Origin: Comamonas serinivorans
GTDB lineage: Bacteria > Pseudomonadota > Gammaproteobacteria > Burkholderiales > Burkholderiaceae_C
Direction: 5' to 3'
NCBI RefSeq assembly: GCF_002158865.1
Contig: NZ_CP021455.1
Location: forward strand, 1,550,001-1,614,000
DNA length: 64,000 bases
Below the pieces are notes generated by a model, which ran no database searches, was not told the DNA's origin, and saw only the letters and a list, made by a program, of their open reading frames with translations. Made by a program: the position numbers and the translations under genes. How positions within the stretch are numbered: the stretch's first letter is position 1; each line of letters starts with the position of its first letter. Positions 9,555-20,337 of this stretch are shown here, one piece after another.

Positions 9555-9921
9555 GCAGAGGTCCTTTCAATGACGGCACCTGATTTGCAAGATGCATGCC
9601 ATGCATGCCGGCTGCCCCTGCTGCCGAGGACAGTATGCCCAACCAGGGGTATGGCGGTGAGCCCATTGAAAAGCCTGAAGCACTGCCGGGTGCACCGCAC
9701 CGGGGTATGCCCTTTGACGGTGCGCTTCGTGCGCCGATTTGAGGCATGCACAGGTGCGACGGGGGAGTATGGGGATGGCGGCTGTGGTGCGCATGCGCGC
9801 TGTCGGCGCGCGGGGCTGCGTGCGGAGGGCGTGCTGCACAGCGCGGGTGCGCACCACGCACAAACACATGGCATGGATGTTGCAAAGCTGGTGCGTGTGT
9901 TCAACGTTGATCGATGGTTTC
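9555..9921. other. Divergent intergenic region between two amidase genes
   Basis: 367 bases that should hold both promoters. Four GTATG words occur (near 9633, 9649, 9705 and 9767), but none has a partner arm at the right distance, so I do not call palindromic elements. No RNA gene seen. Confidence 0.4.
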
Positions 9922-11226
9922 ATGATTCAAGCCCCTGGCTTCCGCCGCTTCTTCCTTCAATCTTCTGCCGCCACGGCGGCCGCCTCGTTGCTGGGCGCCT
10001 GCGGCGTGACCGCCCCCAGCCGTCCGGCGACGGCCGTGGACAGCACGGTGTGGCGCACACATGGCCAGCCGCTGCTGGCCGGCGCGGCCGGTGGTCCGCT
10101 CGCCGGGCTGCGCGTGGCGGTGAAAGACCTGTTCGCCGTGCAAGGCCAGGTGGTGGGTGGTGGCAACCCGGCCTGGCTGGCTCAGCAGACCCAGCTGCAG
10201 GCCGCCAGCGCCGAGGCCGTGCAGCGCCTGCTGGATGCGGGCGCCGTGGTGCAGGGCATGGCCCGCACCGATGAGTTCGCCTACAGCCTGGCCGGCACCA
10301 ACGGCCACTACGGCACGCCGCCCAACCCGCGTGCGCCCACGCGCATCTCGGGCGGCTCGACCTCGGGCGCGGCCAGTGCCGTGGCGCTGGGGCAGGCCGA
10401 TGTGGGCCTGGGCACCGACACCGGTGGCTCCATCCGCATTCCCTCGTCCTACCAGGGCCTGTGGGGCATTCGCCCGTCACACGGGGCGGTGCCGGTCAAG
10501 GGGCTGGTGCCGCTGGCTCCATCGTTCGACACCGTGGGCTGGATCTGCCGCGACGCCGGCACGCTGCAGCGCGTGGGCGGGGTCTTGCTGTCCGCGCGGT
10601 CGGCCCAGCCGCTGCGGCGCGTGGTGATGGCGCCCAGCCTGATGGCGGTGGCCGATGCGCCGCTGGCCGAGCTGCTGGCCCAGGCGCTGGGCACCTGGGG
10701 CGGCGACCTGCCGCGCGTGGAGTCCCTGGCGTTTGACACCGCGCCGCTGGCCGGCTGGGTCAAGGCCTTCCAGACCCGCCAGGGCTGGGAGGCCTGGCGC
10801 GACCACGGCAGCTGGATCGCCCGCCATTGGGACAGCCTCAACCCCGATGTCCGGGCACGCTTCCAGACCGCCTCACGCTACACGCAGGCCGACCTCGCTG
10901 CCGCGGATGCCGTGTTGGCGCAGGCGCGCGCCACCATCGACGCCGCGCTGGGTGATGCGGTGCTGCTGCTGCCGTCCGCGTCGTCGTTCGCGCCCCTGCG
11001 CACAGAAGCCGCCCTGGGCGGCGCCGTGATCGAGGCGGCGCGGGCCAAGACCTTCCAGCTCACCTGCCTGGCGGGCATCTCGGGGCGCTGCGCCATCAGC
11101 ATGCCCGTGGCCACGGGTGGCCAGCCGCCCGCCGGCCTGTGCATGGTCGGCCCGCGCGGGCGGGACCGCGACCTGCTGGCCCTGGCGCAGGCGGTGCAGG
11201 CTCGCGGGGTGGCTCAGGCCGGCTGA
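9922..11226 (+). CDS. Amidase-signature family hydrolase, exported
   Basis: A 434-residue protein beginning with FRRFF and a hydrophobic stretch ending in LLGAC, a Tat-like or lipoprotein signal. The amidase-signature triad is visible: Lys68 in VAVKDLF, cis-Ser146 in GGSTSG and nucleophile Ser170 in DTGGSIR. The family cleaves amide bonds through a Ser-cisSer-Lys mechanism; it includes GatA, allophanate hydrolases and broad amidases, and substrate cannot be assigned here. The ATG at 9922 is preferred because the signal sequence starts there; the frame extends upstream without similarity. The divergent neighbour is an acetamidase/formamidase-type gene. Confidence 0.8.
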   Translation: MIQAPGFRRFFLQSSAATAAASLLGACGVTAPSRPATAVDSTVWRTHGQPLLAGAAGGPLAGLRVAVKDLFAVQGQVVGGGNPAWLAQQTQLQAASAEAVQRLLDAGAVVQGMARTDEFAYSLAGTNGHYGTPPNPRAPTRISGGSTSGAASAVALGQADVGLGTDTGGSIRIPSSYQGLWGIRPSHGAVPVKGLVPLAPSFDTVGWICRDAGTLQRVGGVLLSARSAQPLRRVVMAPSLMAVADAPLAELLAQALGTWGGDLPRVESLAFDTAPLAGWVKAFQTRQGWEAWRDHGSWIARHWDSLNPDVRARFQTASRYTQADLAAADAVLAQARATIDAALGDAVLLLPSASSFAPLRTEAALGGAVIEAARAKTFQLTCLAGISGRCAISMPVATGGQPPAGLCMVGPRGRDRDLLALAQAVQARGVAQAG

Positions 11227-11382
11227 CGTCCGGCCGCGTGGGCCCGGCGCGGGGCGGCCCTCATGCGCGGGGCATCGCGCACCTGGGCCATCCTTGCGGG
11301 TGCACTGCACGATGGCTCAACGAAAGGGTGGGAGCAGGGCATGGCGACTGGCTTGCCCCCATCGCGGGCGGCGCCTCTGCCA

Positions 11383-12084
11383 TCACACAGCGGTGCCGAA
11401 CGCCGCCCCCACGCCAGCGGTCACGCCCATGGCCAACGTGCCCCAGAACGCCACGCGCAGCGCGCTCTTGAACGGGGGCGTGCCGCCCACGGCGGCAGCG
11501 GCAGCGCCTAGCAGGGCCAAAAAGACAATCGCGGTGCCCACCACCCAATGCAGCAGCAGCTGCGCGGGTGCCAGCAGCACCACCAACAGCGGCAGGGCCG
11601 CGCCGAGCGCGAAGCTGGCGGCCGATGCCAGGGCGGCCTGTATGGGGCGCGCGCTCAGCGTCTCTGACAGGCCCAGCTCATCGCGCGCGTGCGACCCCAG
11701 TGCGTCGTGCGCCATCAATTGCGTGGCCACTTGAGCCGCGAGCTGGTGATCCAGGCCCCGCTGCATGTAGATGGCCGTCAGCTCGCGGTGCTCGGCCTCT
11801 GGGTTGTGGTGCAATTCCAGCGCCTCTCGCGCCAGGTCTGCGTGCTCGGTGTCGGCCTGAGAATGCACCGAGACGAACTCGCCGGCCGCCATGGACATGG
11901 CGCCCGCGACCAGCCCCGCCACGGCCGTGGTCACGATGCTGGCGTGGCCGGCATTCGCTGCCGCCACACCGGCCACCAGGCTGGCGGTGGAGATGATCCC
12001 GTCGTTGGCGCCCAGCACCGCGGCCCGCAGCCAGCCAATGCGGTCGGTGCGGTGCGCTTCTGTGTGGGGGCGATGGCGAGACAT
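11383..12084 (-). CDS. VIT1/CCC1-family iron/manganese transporter
   Basis: A 233-residue membrane protein. Two hydrophobic segments follow the hallmark N-terminal stretch RAAVLGANDGIISTASLV. Next comes GAMSMAAGEFVSVHSQADTE, the conserved entry to the cytoplasmic metal-binding region rich in Glu and His. Three more membrane helices lie at the C-terminus. The family exports Fe2+ or Mn2+ from the cytosol or moves it into stores. It lies 34 bases downstream of the trpB stop on the same strand, so read-through from trpB is possible. Confidence 0.85.
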   Translation of the reverse strand: MSRHRPHTEAHRTDRIGWLRAAVLGANDGIISTASLVAGVAAANAGHASIVTTAVAGLVAGAMSMAAGEFVSVHSQADTEHADLAREALELHHNPEAEHRELTAIYMQRGLDHQLAAQVATQLMAHDALGSHARDELGLSETLSARPIQAALASAASFALGAALPLLVVLLAPAQLLLHWVVGTAIVFLALLGAAAAAVGGTPPFKSALRVAFWGTLAMGVTAGVGAAFGTAV

Positions 12085-12118
12085 GGGCCAGGGCCGATTC
12101 GGCCGTGGGTGCGCCGGA

Positions 12119-13324
<1,206 letters not shown>

Positions 13325-13410
13325 GTCAGGTCCTGTTGCGGGCAAGAAAAACGCAGCCGGGGCTGCGGTGAACAGCGATTGTGCCAATCTGTGACGTCGA
13401 GTCCATCGAG

Positions 13411-13438
13411 TTGAAGATGACGGAGATTGTGATTAAAT
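13411..13438 (+). promoter_or_regulatory. Candidate promoter of the cas operon
   Basis: A possible -35 TTGAAG (13411-13416) and -10 TTAAAT (13433-13438) are 16 bases apart in the most A/T-rich part of the trpB-cas3 gap. The match to the sigma-70 consensus is moderate, and other pairings nearby are possible. Confidence 0.3.
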
Positions 13439-13494
13439 GAAACTAAATATGTCTAACGGAAGCAGCTGTCTTGGGACATGCGGCATAGATTTAC

Positions 13495-16260
13495 ATGGAA
13501 TGGAAAGACTGCGCGGCGTTTTGGTGTTATTGGGGCAAAGCTCGCCCAGCTGAACCGGGTGCCGAATTGCATCTCCTAGCCTGCCACAGCTTGGACGTGG
13601 CAGCTGTAGGGGTCGTGTACCTTCAGCACCAACCCGCGTTGCGTGCCTGGCTGATGGATCAGCTGGGCACCCAGGACGAACAAGCTCTGCGCAACTGGCT
13701 GGCCTTCTGGCTGGCCCTGCACGATCTTGGCAAGTTCTCGATCAGCTTCCAGGGTCAGCGCGCGGATCTGGTGGAGCGGTTGCAGGGCGAGGCACCGTCG
13801 TCGCTCGGGCCGGCCGGCGTGCGGCATGACAGCCTGGGCTTTGCCTTCTGGCGCCAGCATGTCCAGCCGCTGGCGCAGGCCGAGGGCTGGTTCGGCGGCG
13901 ATGTGGACACCGAGGTCGGCATCGACTGCTGGGTGCGTGCAGTGACCGGGCACCATGGCCAGCCGCCGCTGGCGCAGGTGCACCACCTCGGCGAGCACTT
14001 CCGCCCGCGTGACCGCGAGGCGGCCATGGCGTTCGTGTCGGCGATGAGGACGATGTTCCTGACGCCCGGCGCCGCGGCCATTGCCGCCGGCATGGATGCC
14101 GACGCCTTCGAGCAGTGCAGCAGCAGGCTGTCCTGGTGGATCGCCGGCCTGGCTGTGCTGGCCGACTGGATCGGCTCGAACGCCGAGATCTTCCGCTACC
14201 GCGCGACGCCGAGCACGTCGCTGGCCGACTACTGGGCCGACGCACTGGAACTGGCCGAAGCGGCCTTGTCGTCCTCGGGCGTGCGGCCCGTGCCACGCCA
14301 GCGGGCGCGCAGCTTCGCCGAACTGTTCCCGCACATCGCCCAACCTTCGCCACTGCAGGCCTGGGCCGCCGATGTCGATCTGCCGGACGGCCCCCAGATC
14401 CACCTGCTGGAAGACGTGACCGGTGCCGGCAAGACCGAAGCCGCGGTCATGCTCGCGCACCGGCTCATGGCGCAGGGGCAGGCCGATGGCTTCTTCATCG
14501 GCCTGCCGACCATGGCAACGGCCAATGCCATGTACGGCCGCGTGGCCGGCGTGTACCAGGAACTGTTCGCGGGCGATGCCAGCCTGGTGCTGGCGCACGG
14601 CCGTAAGACGCTGGTCGAAGCCTTCGCCGCGTCCATCGTCGCACCGGGGCAGGACGAGGGCGACGCGCGGCAGGCCGACGAAAGCGCCACGCAGCGCTGC
14701 CTGCGCTGGCTGGCCGACCACAACAAGCGCGCGCTGTTGGCGCCGGCCGGCGTGGGCACGGTGGACCAGGCGCTGCTGGGCGCGCTGCAAAGCAAGCACC
14801 AGTCGCTGCGCCTGCTGGGCCTGGTGCGCAAGGTGCTGGTGGTGGACGAAGTCCACGCCTGCGACGCCTACATGCAACGCACGCTGGAGGCCGTGCTGGA
14901 ATTCCAGGCCTATGCCGGCGGCAGTGCGGTGCTGCTGTCTGCTACGCTGCCCGGTGGCATGAAGGCCGCGCTGCTGGCCGCCTTCGCACGGGGCTGCGGG
15001 CAACGGGCACCGGCGCTCGCGCAGCAGGCCTATCCGCTGGCGACGAGCTGGTCGCCGTCATGGTCTTCCGCCGTCGAGACGGCCATCGCCACGCGTCCGG
15101 AGGTCTGCCGCACGGTGCGGGTGCGCTACGCATCGGACCGGGCTGCCGTGCTGGAGGTCATTGCCTCGACCCTGCGCGCGGGCCAGTGCGTGGCCTGGAT
15201 CTGCAACACCATCGGCGATGCCCTGCAGGCTCGGGCGGACCTGGCTGCGCTGGTGCCGGCCGGGCACACCACGGTCTTCCACGCACGCTTCGCGCTCGGT
15301 GACCGGCTGGACATCGAGGAGCGCGTGCTCGGGACCTTCGGCGCCCACAGCGGCCCGGAACAGCGCGCCGGCCGCTTGCTGATCGCCACGCAGGTCGCGG
15401 AACAGTCGCTGGACATCGACGTGGACCTGCTCGTCACCGACCTGGCGCCCATCGACCGGCTGATCCAGCGCGCGGGCCGGCTGCGGCGCCATGTGCGCGA
15501 TGGCGCCGGCCGTCGCCTGACGGAGCCGGGTGCGGCGGACCAGCGGGGCGAGCCCTGCATGTGGGTCTTCGGCCCGCCTTGGACCGAGGAGCCTCCGGCC
15601 AACTGGGTCCGGCAGTCTGCGCCGGGCAGTGCTGCCGTCTATCCCCACCATGGCCAACTGTGGCGCACCGCGCGTGTCCTACAGGCCGGGCATCTGCGCA
15701 TGCCGGACGACGCCCGCGCGCTGATCGAGGCCGTGTTCGATCCGGAGGACGAACTGCCCGCGGGTCTGCGTGCCCATGCCAACCAGGCCGAAGGCAAGGC
15801 CTATGGCGACCGCTCGCAAGCCTTGCTCAACAGCGTCAAGCTGGTCCAGGGCTACCAGCGCAAGGGCCTGGACTGGACGGCAGAGACCGTGGCGCCTTCG
15901 CGGCTGGGCGAGGAAACCATCGATGTGCTGCTGGGGCGCTGGGAGGGCGACCGCCTGCTGCCCTGGCGCCACGACAAGCCGCAGGCGCATGCCTGGGCGT
16001 ACAGCACGGTGCGGGTGGCCAAGCGCCTGATCGCCGAGGTGCCGGCGCCGGCGAGCGCGGAGCGCGCGGTGGCGCGGCAGGCCGTGCTGGACGGCCTGCC
16101 TGGCGGTGGCAAGTGGGTCGTCCTGTTGCCACTGGAACGTGATGCCGAAGGCTTTGCGGGCTCCGCAATGGCGCTGGACAAGCCGACAGGCGCGCTCGTC
16201 GCCAGCATCTGGCGCTACGACGACGAACAAGGGCTTCTGCGCGCAGCGCAGGCCGATTGA
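13495..16260 (+). CDS. cas3: CRISPR-associated helicase/nuclease Cas3 (type I-E)
   Basis: A 921-residue effector nuclease-helicase recruited by Cascade to degrade invading DNA. The N-terminal HD nuclease domain shows His31 (HSLD) and the His76-Asp77 pair in HDLGK. The superfamily 2 helicase has Walker A GAGKTE near 308, the DEVH box near 451 and SATLP as motif III; QVAEQSLDIDVD and QRAGRLRRH form the C-terminal helicase motifs. All key motifs are intact. The start at 13495 is the first ATG and gives the normal N-terminus, though its ribosome site is weak. It is first in an eight-gene operon, 28 bases before cse1. Confidence 0.95.
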   Translation: MEWKDCAAFWCYWGKARPAEPGAELHLLACHSLDVAAVGVVYLQHQPALRAWLMDQLGTQDEQALRNWLAFWLALHDLGKFSISFQGQRADLVERLQGEAPSSLGPAGVRHDSLGFAFWRQHVQPLAQAEGWFGGDVDTEVGIDCWVRAVTGHHGQPPLAQVHHLGEHFRPRDREAAMAFVSAMRTMFLTPGAAAIAAGMDADAFEQCSSRLSWWIAGLAVLADWIGSNAEIFRYRATPSTSLADYWADALELAEAALSSSGVRPVPRQRARSFAELFPHIAQPSPLQAWAADVDLPDGPQIHLLEDVTGAGKTEAAVMLAHRLMAQGQADGFFIGLPTMATANAMYGRVAGVYQELFAGDASLVLAHGRKTLVEAFAASIVAPGQDEGDARQADESATQRCLRWLADHNKRALLAPAGVGTVDQALLGALQSKHQSLRLLGLVRKVLVVDEVHACDAYMQRTLEAVLEFQAYAGGSAVLLSATLPGGMKAALLAAFARGCGQRAPALAQQAYPLATSWSPSWSSAVETAIATRPEVCRTVRVRYASDRAAVLEVIASTLRAGQCVAWICNTIGDALQARADLAALVPAGHTTVFHARFALGDRLDIEERVLGTFGAHSGPEQRAGRLLIATQVAEQSLDIDVDLLVTDLAPIDRLIQRAGRLRRHVRDGAGRRLTEPGAADQRGEPCMWVFGPPWTEEPPANWVRQSAPGSAAVYPHHGQLWRTARVLQAGHLRMPDDARALIEAVFDPEDELPAGLRAHANQAEGKAYGDRSQALLNSVKLVQGYQRKGLDWTAETVAPSRLGEETIDVLLGRWEGDRLLPWRHDKPQAHAWAYSTVRVAKRLIAEVPAPASAERAVARQAVLDGLPGGGKWVVLLPLERDAEGFAGSAMALDKPTGALVASIWRYDDEQGLLRAAQAD

Positions 16261-16288
16261 TCCATCCAACTCAACGAGGAACCGACAC

Positions 16289-17914
16289 ATGCATCTTCTG
16301 GAGGAGCCGTGGATACCCGTTCTGCGCAGGGATGGCGCCAGGGCATGGGTGACGCTGGCGCAGATGAGCGATCCGGACATCGTGGCCTTCGACGCCCCGC
16401 GCGCCGACTTCAACGGCGCCCTGGCCCAGTTCATGGTCGGCCTGCTGCAGACCACCACGCCCGCAGCCTCGCAGGTGCAATGGCGCAGGCTGCTGCTGAC
16501 CCCGCCCGACGCCGCCACGCTGGCCGACTGGTTTGCGCCGCATGCCGCGGCCTTCACCTTCGACGGTCCGGGCGCGCGCTTCATGCAGGACTTTGACCTG
16601 CGCGCCAGCGATGGAGACCCCGTGGGCATCGGCGCGCTGTTGATCGAGGCACCGGGCGAGAACGCGGTCAAGAACAACAGCGACCTGTTCATCAAGCGCG
16701 GCCATGTCACGCGCCTGTGCCCGCACTGCGCGGCGCTGGCCCTGTTCACTCTGCAGGTGAACGCTCCGGCCGGCGGTGCCGGGCACCGCACGGGCCTGCG
16801 TGGCGGCGGGCCGCTGACCACGCTGCTGGTGGCCGATGGTGGCCCCGAGGCGCCGCGCAGCCTGTGGCAGACGTTGTGGCTCAACGTGCGCCACCAGCAG
16901 GACTTTCTGGCTGGCGACGCGGGCGAGGGGCACGAGGCGCCGCACTACACCTTTCCCTGGCTGGCCAGCATCGCCGCCATCCAGCAGGAGGGCGGACAGA
17001 CCACACCCGTGCAGGTGCATCCTGCCCATGTCTATTGGGCCATGCCGCGGCGCATCCGGCTCGACATGGACGCATGCAGCGCCGGAACCTGCGACCTGTG
17101 CGGTCGCAGTTCGGACGCACTCATCGAGCGCTACGTCACGCGCAACTACGGGCTCAACTACAAGGGCGCTTGGCTGCATCCGCTGTCGCCGTACTACGAA
17201 GCCAAGGACGGCTTGCTGCCCCTGCATCCGCAGCCCGATGGCCTGGGCTACCGGCACTGGCTGTCTTGGGTGCTGGGCATGCAGAGCGACAAGCGCAAGG
17301 TGGTCCGCGCCTCGGTCATCGAGCAGTTCCTGTCCGGGGATGTGGAGCACCGCAGCGGCATCGGCTTGCGCTTGTGGGCCTTCGGTTACGACATGGACAA
17401 CATGAAGGCCCGCTGCTGGTACGAGTCCACCTTGCCGCTGTACCAACTGGCCGATTGCAGCCCCGCGGCGCAGCAGTCCCTGCGCGAGGAGGTGGGCGCC
17501 TGGCTGCAGGGCGCAGAACTGGCGGTCAGCTACCTGCGCGGGGCGGTCAAGGACGCCTGGTTCAGCCAGGATGCGCGTGGGGACTTTTCCTTCGTCGACG
17601 CCACCTTCTGGGGCCGGACCGAGGCCGCCTTCTACGAGTTGCTGCGCGCGCGCATCCAGGCACCGGCGGGCACGGACCGTGTCGCCACGGCGGAGCGCTG
17701 GCTGCGCCACCTGATCGACACCGCGCTGCACCTGTTCGACCACGATTGGGTGGGCAGCGGACCAGTGGAGCGCATGAACCCGGCACGCGTGGCGGCTGCC
17801 CACCGGCTGCTGCGTGCGAGCCTGAACGGTCCCAAGCTGCGTGCCGCCCTGGCGCTGGAAGTGCCGGCCAAGGCCGGCAAGAAGGCATCCGTCAAACCAT
17901 CGAAGAAAGCTTGA
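16289..17914 (+). CDS. casA: Cascade large subunit Cse1 (CasA, Cas8e)
   Basis: A 541-residue type I-E large subunit, which in this family reads the PAM and recruits Cas3. It begins with the conserved LLEEPWIPV. Two CxxC pairs (CPHC near residue 145, CDLC near 270) suggest a zinc site, as in many Cse1 proteins. The ATG at 16289 lies just after an AACGAGGA ribosome site. The C-terminus is lysine-rich. The stop is eight bases before the cse2 start. Confidence 0.95.
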   Translation: MHLLEEPWIPVLRRDGARAWVTLAQMSDPDIVAFDAPRADFNGALAQFMVGLLQTTTPAASQVQWRRLLLTPPDAATLADWFAPHAAAFTFDGPGARFMQDFDLRASDGDPVGIGALLIEAPGENAVKNNSDLFIKRGHVTRLCPHCAALALFTLQVNAPAGGAGHRTGLRGGGPLTTLLVADGGPEAPRSLWQTLWLNVRHQQDFLAGDAGEGHEAPHYTFPWLASIAAIQQEGGQTTPVQVHPAHVYWAMPRRIRLDMDACSAGTCDLCGRSSDALIERYVTRNYGLNYKGAWLHPLSPYYEAKDGLLPLHPQPDGLGYRHWLSWVLGMQSDKRKVVRASVIEQFLSGDVEHRSGIGLRLWAFGYDMDNMKARCWYESTLPLYQLADCSPAAQQSLREEVGAWLQGAELAVSYLRGAVKDAWFSQDARGDFSFVDATFWGRTEAAFYELLRARIQAPAGTDRVATAERWLRHLIDTALHLFDHDWVGSGPVERMNPARVAAAHRLLRASLNGPKLRAALALEVPAKAGKKASVKPSKKA

Positions 17915-17922
17915 ACTCCACC

Positions 17923-18459
17923 ATGGTCCTCATTGCTTCGAGCCCTGCGCCGCAGGGCCTTCCGCCCGCCGCCATCAGCGCCTTGGTGCGTTGGTGGAAG
18001 ACGCTGGTCATCGAGAACCCCAGCGGCCAGGCGCGTGCCGACCGCGCCGTGCTGCGGCGCGCGCACGACCTCACGGCCGTGGCCTGCCTGCCCGCTTACC
18101 AGCGCGTGTACCGCAGCATGGCCGGCACCGAAGGGACTGGCGACTGGCCGCCATTCCAGCAGGAGCGCATCGCTGCCATCGTGGCGCTGCTGGCCCATGT
18201 CAAGGCCGACAGCGGCCTGACGCTGCCCCGGGCCATGAGCCTGCGCGCCGAGGGCAGCGACCGCAACCCGGTCAGCGAACTGCGCTTTCGCCGCCTGCTC
18301 GATGCCGGTGACGTGGAGACCCTGTTCGCCGGCCTGCGCCGCGCGCTGCCGCTGGTCGAGCACCGCGTCGATCCCGAGAGCCTGGCGAAAGACGTCTTCT
18401 TCTGGGGCGATGGCGTCAAGAAGCGCTGGGCCTACGACTACGCCTGGTCCATGACCTGA
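17923..18459 (+). CDS. casB: Cascade small subunit Cse2 (CasB, Cas11e)
   Basis: A 178-residue, mostly helical protein of typical Cse2 length. In type I-E complexes two copies form the belly and stabilise the R-loop. It has the family pattern of WW near the start and conserved RFRRLL in the middle. The frame is open upstream through cse1, but similarity begins at the ATG at 17923. The position between cse1 and cas7 is canonical. Confidence 0.92.
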   Translation: MVLIASSPAPQGLPPAAISALVRWWKTLVIENPSGQARADRAVLRRAHDLTAVACLPAYQRVYRSMAGTEGTGDWPPFQQERIAAIVALLAHVKADSGLTLPRAMSLRAEGSDRNPVSELRFRRLLDAGDVETLFAGLRRALPLVEHRVDPESLAKDVFFWGDGVKKRWAYDYAWSMT

Positions 18460-18506
18460 CCCTCCACTGTCCGAACGCCTTCACACCCGACATCGAAAGG
18501 AACACC

Positions 18507-19568
18507 ATGAGCCGCTTCGTCCAACTGCACCTGCTGACCAGCTACCCGCCCTCCAACCTGAACCGCGACGACACCGGCCGGCCCAAGACCGCGCTGGTGG
18601 GCGATGCTAACCGGCTGCGCGTGTCCTCGCAGAGCCAGAAGCGCGCCTGGCGCACCTCCGAGGGTTTCGAGGCCGCGCTGGCCGGCAACTTGGGAACGCG
18701 CACCAAGCGCATGGGCAAGGAGGTCTTCGACGCGCTGAAGGCTGGCGGCATCGATGAGAAGAATGCCCGTGAATGGGCCCGGCTCGTCGCGCGCCAGTTC
18801 GGCAAGCCCAAGTCGGAGAAGAACACCGAGAATGATGCCGACCTGGAGATCGAGCAACTGGCCCATTTCAGCCCCGAGGAGAAGGAGGCGATCCAGGCGC
18901 TGACGCAGGCTCTCATCGCCCGCAAGGACAAGCCGACCGACGATGAGCTGAAGCTGCTGGGCCAGCCGCGCCGCGCGGTGGACATTGCCATGTTCGGCCG
19001 CATGCTGGCCGATGCGGCTGAACACAACATGGAGGCTGCGGTGCAGGTGGCCCACGCCATCACCGTGCACAAAGCCGCGGTGGAGGACGACTACTTCAGC
19101 GCCGTGGACGACCTGAACACGAAGGGCGACACGGGTGCGGGCCACATCGGCGAACGCGGCTACGGTGCCGGCCTGTTCTATCTGTACCTGTGCATCGACC
19201 GCGAACTGCTGGCCAAGAACCTGGGCGGTGACGCTGCGCTGACGCACCGCGCCCTGGCGGCCCTGGTCGACACGGTGACCAAGGTCTCGCCCACAGGCAT
19301 GCAGAACAGCTTTGCCTCGCGCGCTTACGCTGGTTATGTGCTGGCCGAGAAGGGCAACCAGCAGCCGCGCTCGCTGGTGCAGGCCTTCCTCAAGCCGGTG
19401 AAGCCCCATGGCGACGAGAGCATGTTCGACAAGGCCGTGGATGCGCTGGAGGCGCGCTGCAAGAACTTCGATGCCGTGTACGGCGCCTGTGCCGATGGGC
19501 GCTTCACGCTCAATGTCGAGAAGGCGCAGGGCTCACTGCAGGCGCTGACGGCCTTTGTCGCGGACTGA
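18507..19568 (+). CDS. cas7: Cascade backbone subunit Cas7e (Cse4, CasC)
   Basis: A 353-residue protein; six copies normally form the crRNA-binding backbone of type I-E Cascade. The start MSRFVQLHLLTSYPPSNLNR is highly characteristic of the family, as are RVSSQSQKRAWR and the C-terminal FASRAYAGYV region. A GAAAGGAAC ribosome site precedes the ATG. The stop is five bases from cas5, so the genes are tightly linked. Confidence 0.95.
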   Translation: MSRFVQLHLLTSYPPSNLNRDDTGRPKTALVGDANRLRVSSQSQKRAWRTSEGFEAALAGNLGTRTKRMGKEVFDALKAGGIDEKNAREWARLVARQFGKPKSEKNTENDADLEIEQLAHFSPEEKEAIQALTQALIARKDKPTDDELKLLGQPRRAVDIAMFGRMLADAAEHNMEAAVQVAHAITVHKAAVEDDYFSAVDDLNTKGDTGAGHIGERGYGAGLFYLYLCIDRELLAKNLGGDAALTHRALAALVDTVTKVSPTGMQNSFASRAYAGYVLAEKGNQQPRSLVQAFLKPVKPHGDESMFDKAVDALEARCKNFDAVYGACADGRFTLNVEKAQGSLQALTAFVAD

Positions 19569-19573
19569 GCGCG

Positions 19574-20332
19574 ATGGCATTCCTCGTCTTCCAGTTGCAG
19601 GCGCCGCTGGCGGCCTGGGGCGAGCCGGCGGTGGGGGAAGCGCGCGGCACGGCCGCGACCCCGTCGCATTCGGCCATCGTGGGCCTGCTCGGCGCGGCCT
19701 TGGGGGTGGACCGGACCGACGAAGCCGGACACGCTGCGTTGCGCGACGGCTACGGCGTGGCCGTGGCGCTGCTGCGCTCAGGCAGCCTGCTGCGCGACTA
19801 TCACACGGCCCAGGTGCCGGGTCGCGCCGCGCTCAAGGGCCGGCCGCAGTTCACGCGGCGCCAGGAGATGGCCGTGCCCAAGCAGGACCTGAACACCATC
19901 CTCTCCACGCGCGACTACCGCCAGAATGCGGCCTGCCTGGTGGCGCTGCAGGCCATGGTGCCTACGGCGATGCCGCTCGAAGCGCTGGCCAGCGCCCTGC
20001 GCGCGCCGCGCTTCGTGCTGTACCTCGGGCGGCGTGCCTGCCCGCCCGCCGCACCGCTGTGGCCGCAGGTGGTCGAGGCGGCTTCGGCCCACGCGGCATT
20101 CAACCAGTACGCGCAGCGTTTCGAGGCTGCGCGCCAGGCGGCGGCTGACCCGAAGGGCCGGATTCCGCTGGAGCCGCTGGATGGCATCGAAAGGCTGGTG
20201 TTCGACGAGCGTGTGCAGGCCGGCGTGGCGGCCGATCTGTCGACGCGGCGCAAGGACCGGCTGATCCGGCGCGCGGGTTGGCAGTTCGGCGACCGCACCG
20301 AGCATGTCGCATTGCTGCCGCGGGAGGCGTAA
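19574..20332 (+). CDS. cas5: Cascade subunit Cas5e (CasD)
   Basis: A 252-residue RAMP protein that caps the 5' handle of the crRNA in Cascade. It shows the typical start FLVFQLQAPLAAWG, the HSAIVGLLGAALG segment and a C-terminal domain with LSTRRKDRLIRRAGW. Flanked by cas7 (five-base gap) and cas6e (five-base gap). No unusual feature. Confidence 0.95.
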   Translation: MAFLVFQLQAPLAAWGEPAVGEARGTAATPSHSAIVGLLGAALGVDRTDEAGHAALRDGYGVAVALLRSGSLLRDYHTAQVPGRAALKGRPQFTRRQEMAVPKQDLNTILSTRDYRQNAACLVALQAMVPTAMPLEALASALRAPRFVLYLGRRACPPAAPLWPQVVEAASAHAAFNQYAQRFEAARQAAADPKGRIPLEPLDGIERLVFDERVQAGVAADLSTRRKDRLIRRAGWQFGDRTEHVALLPREA

Positions 20333-20337
20333 GCATC

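Noticed and set aside
9633..9770. Four GTATG words in the amidase-amidase gap
   Set aside because: Each lacks a CATAC-type arm 40 bases away and an inner CCGTT/AACGG hairpin, so they are not counted as elements.
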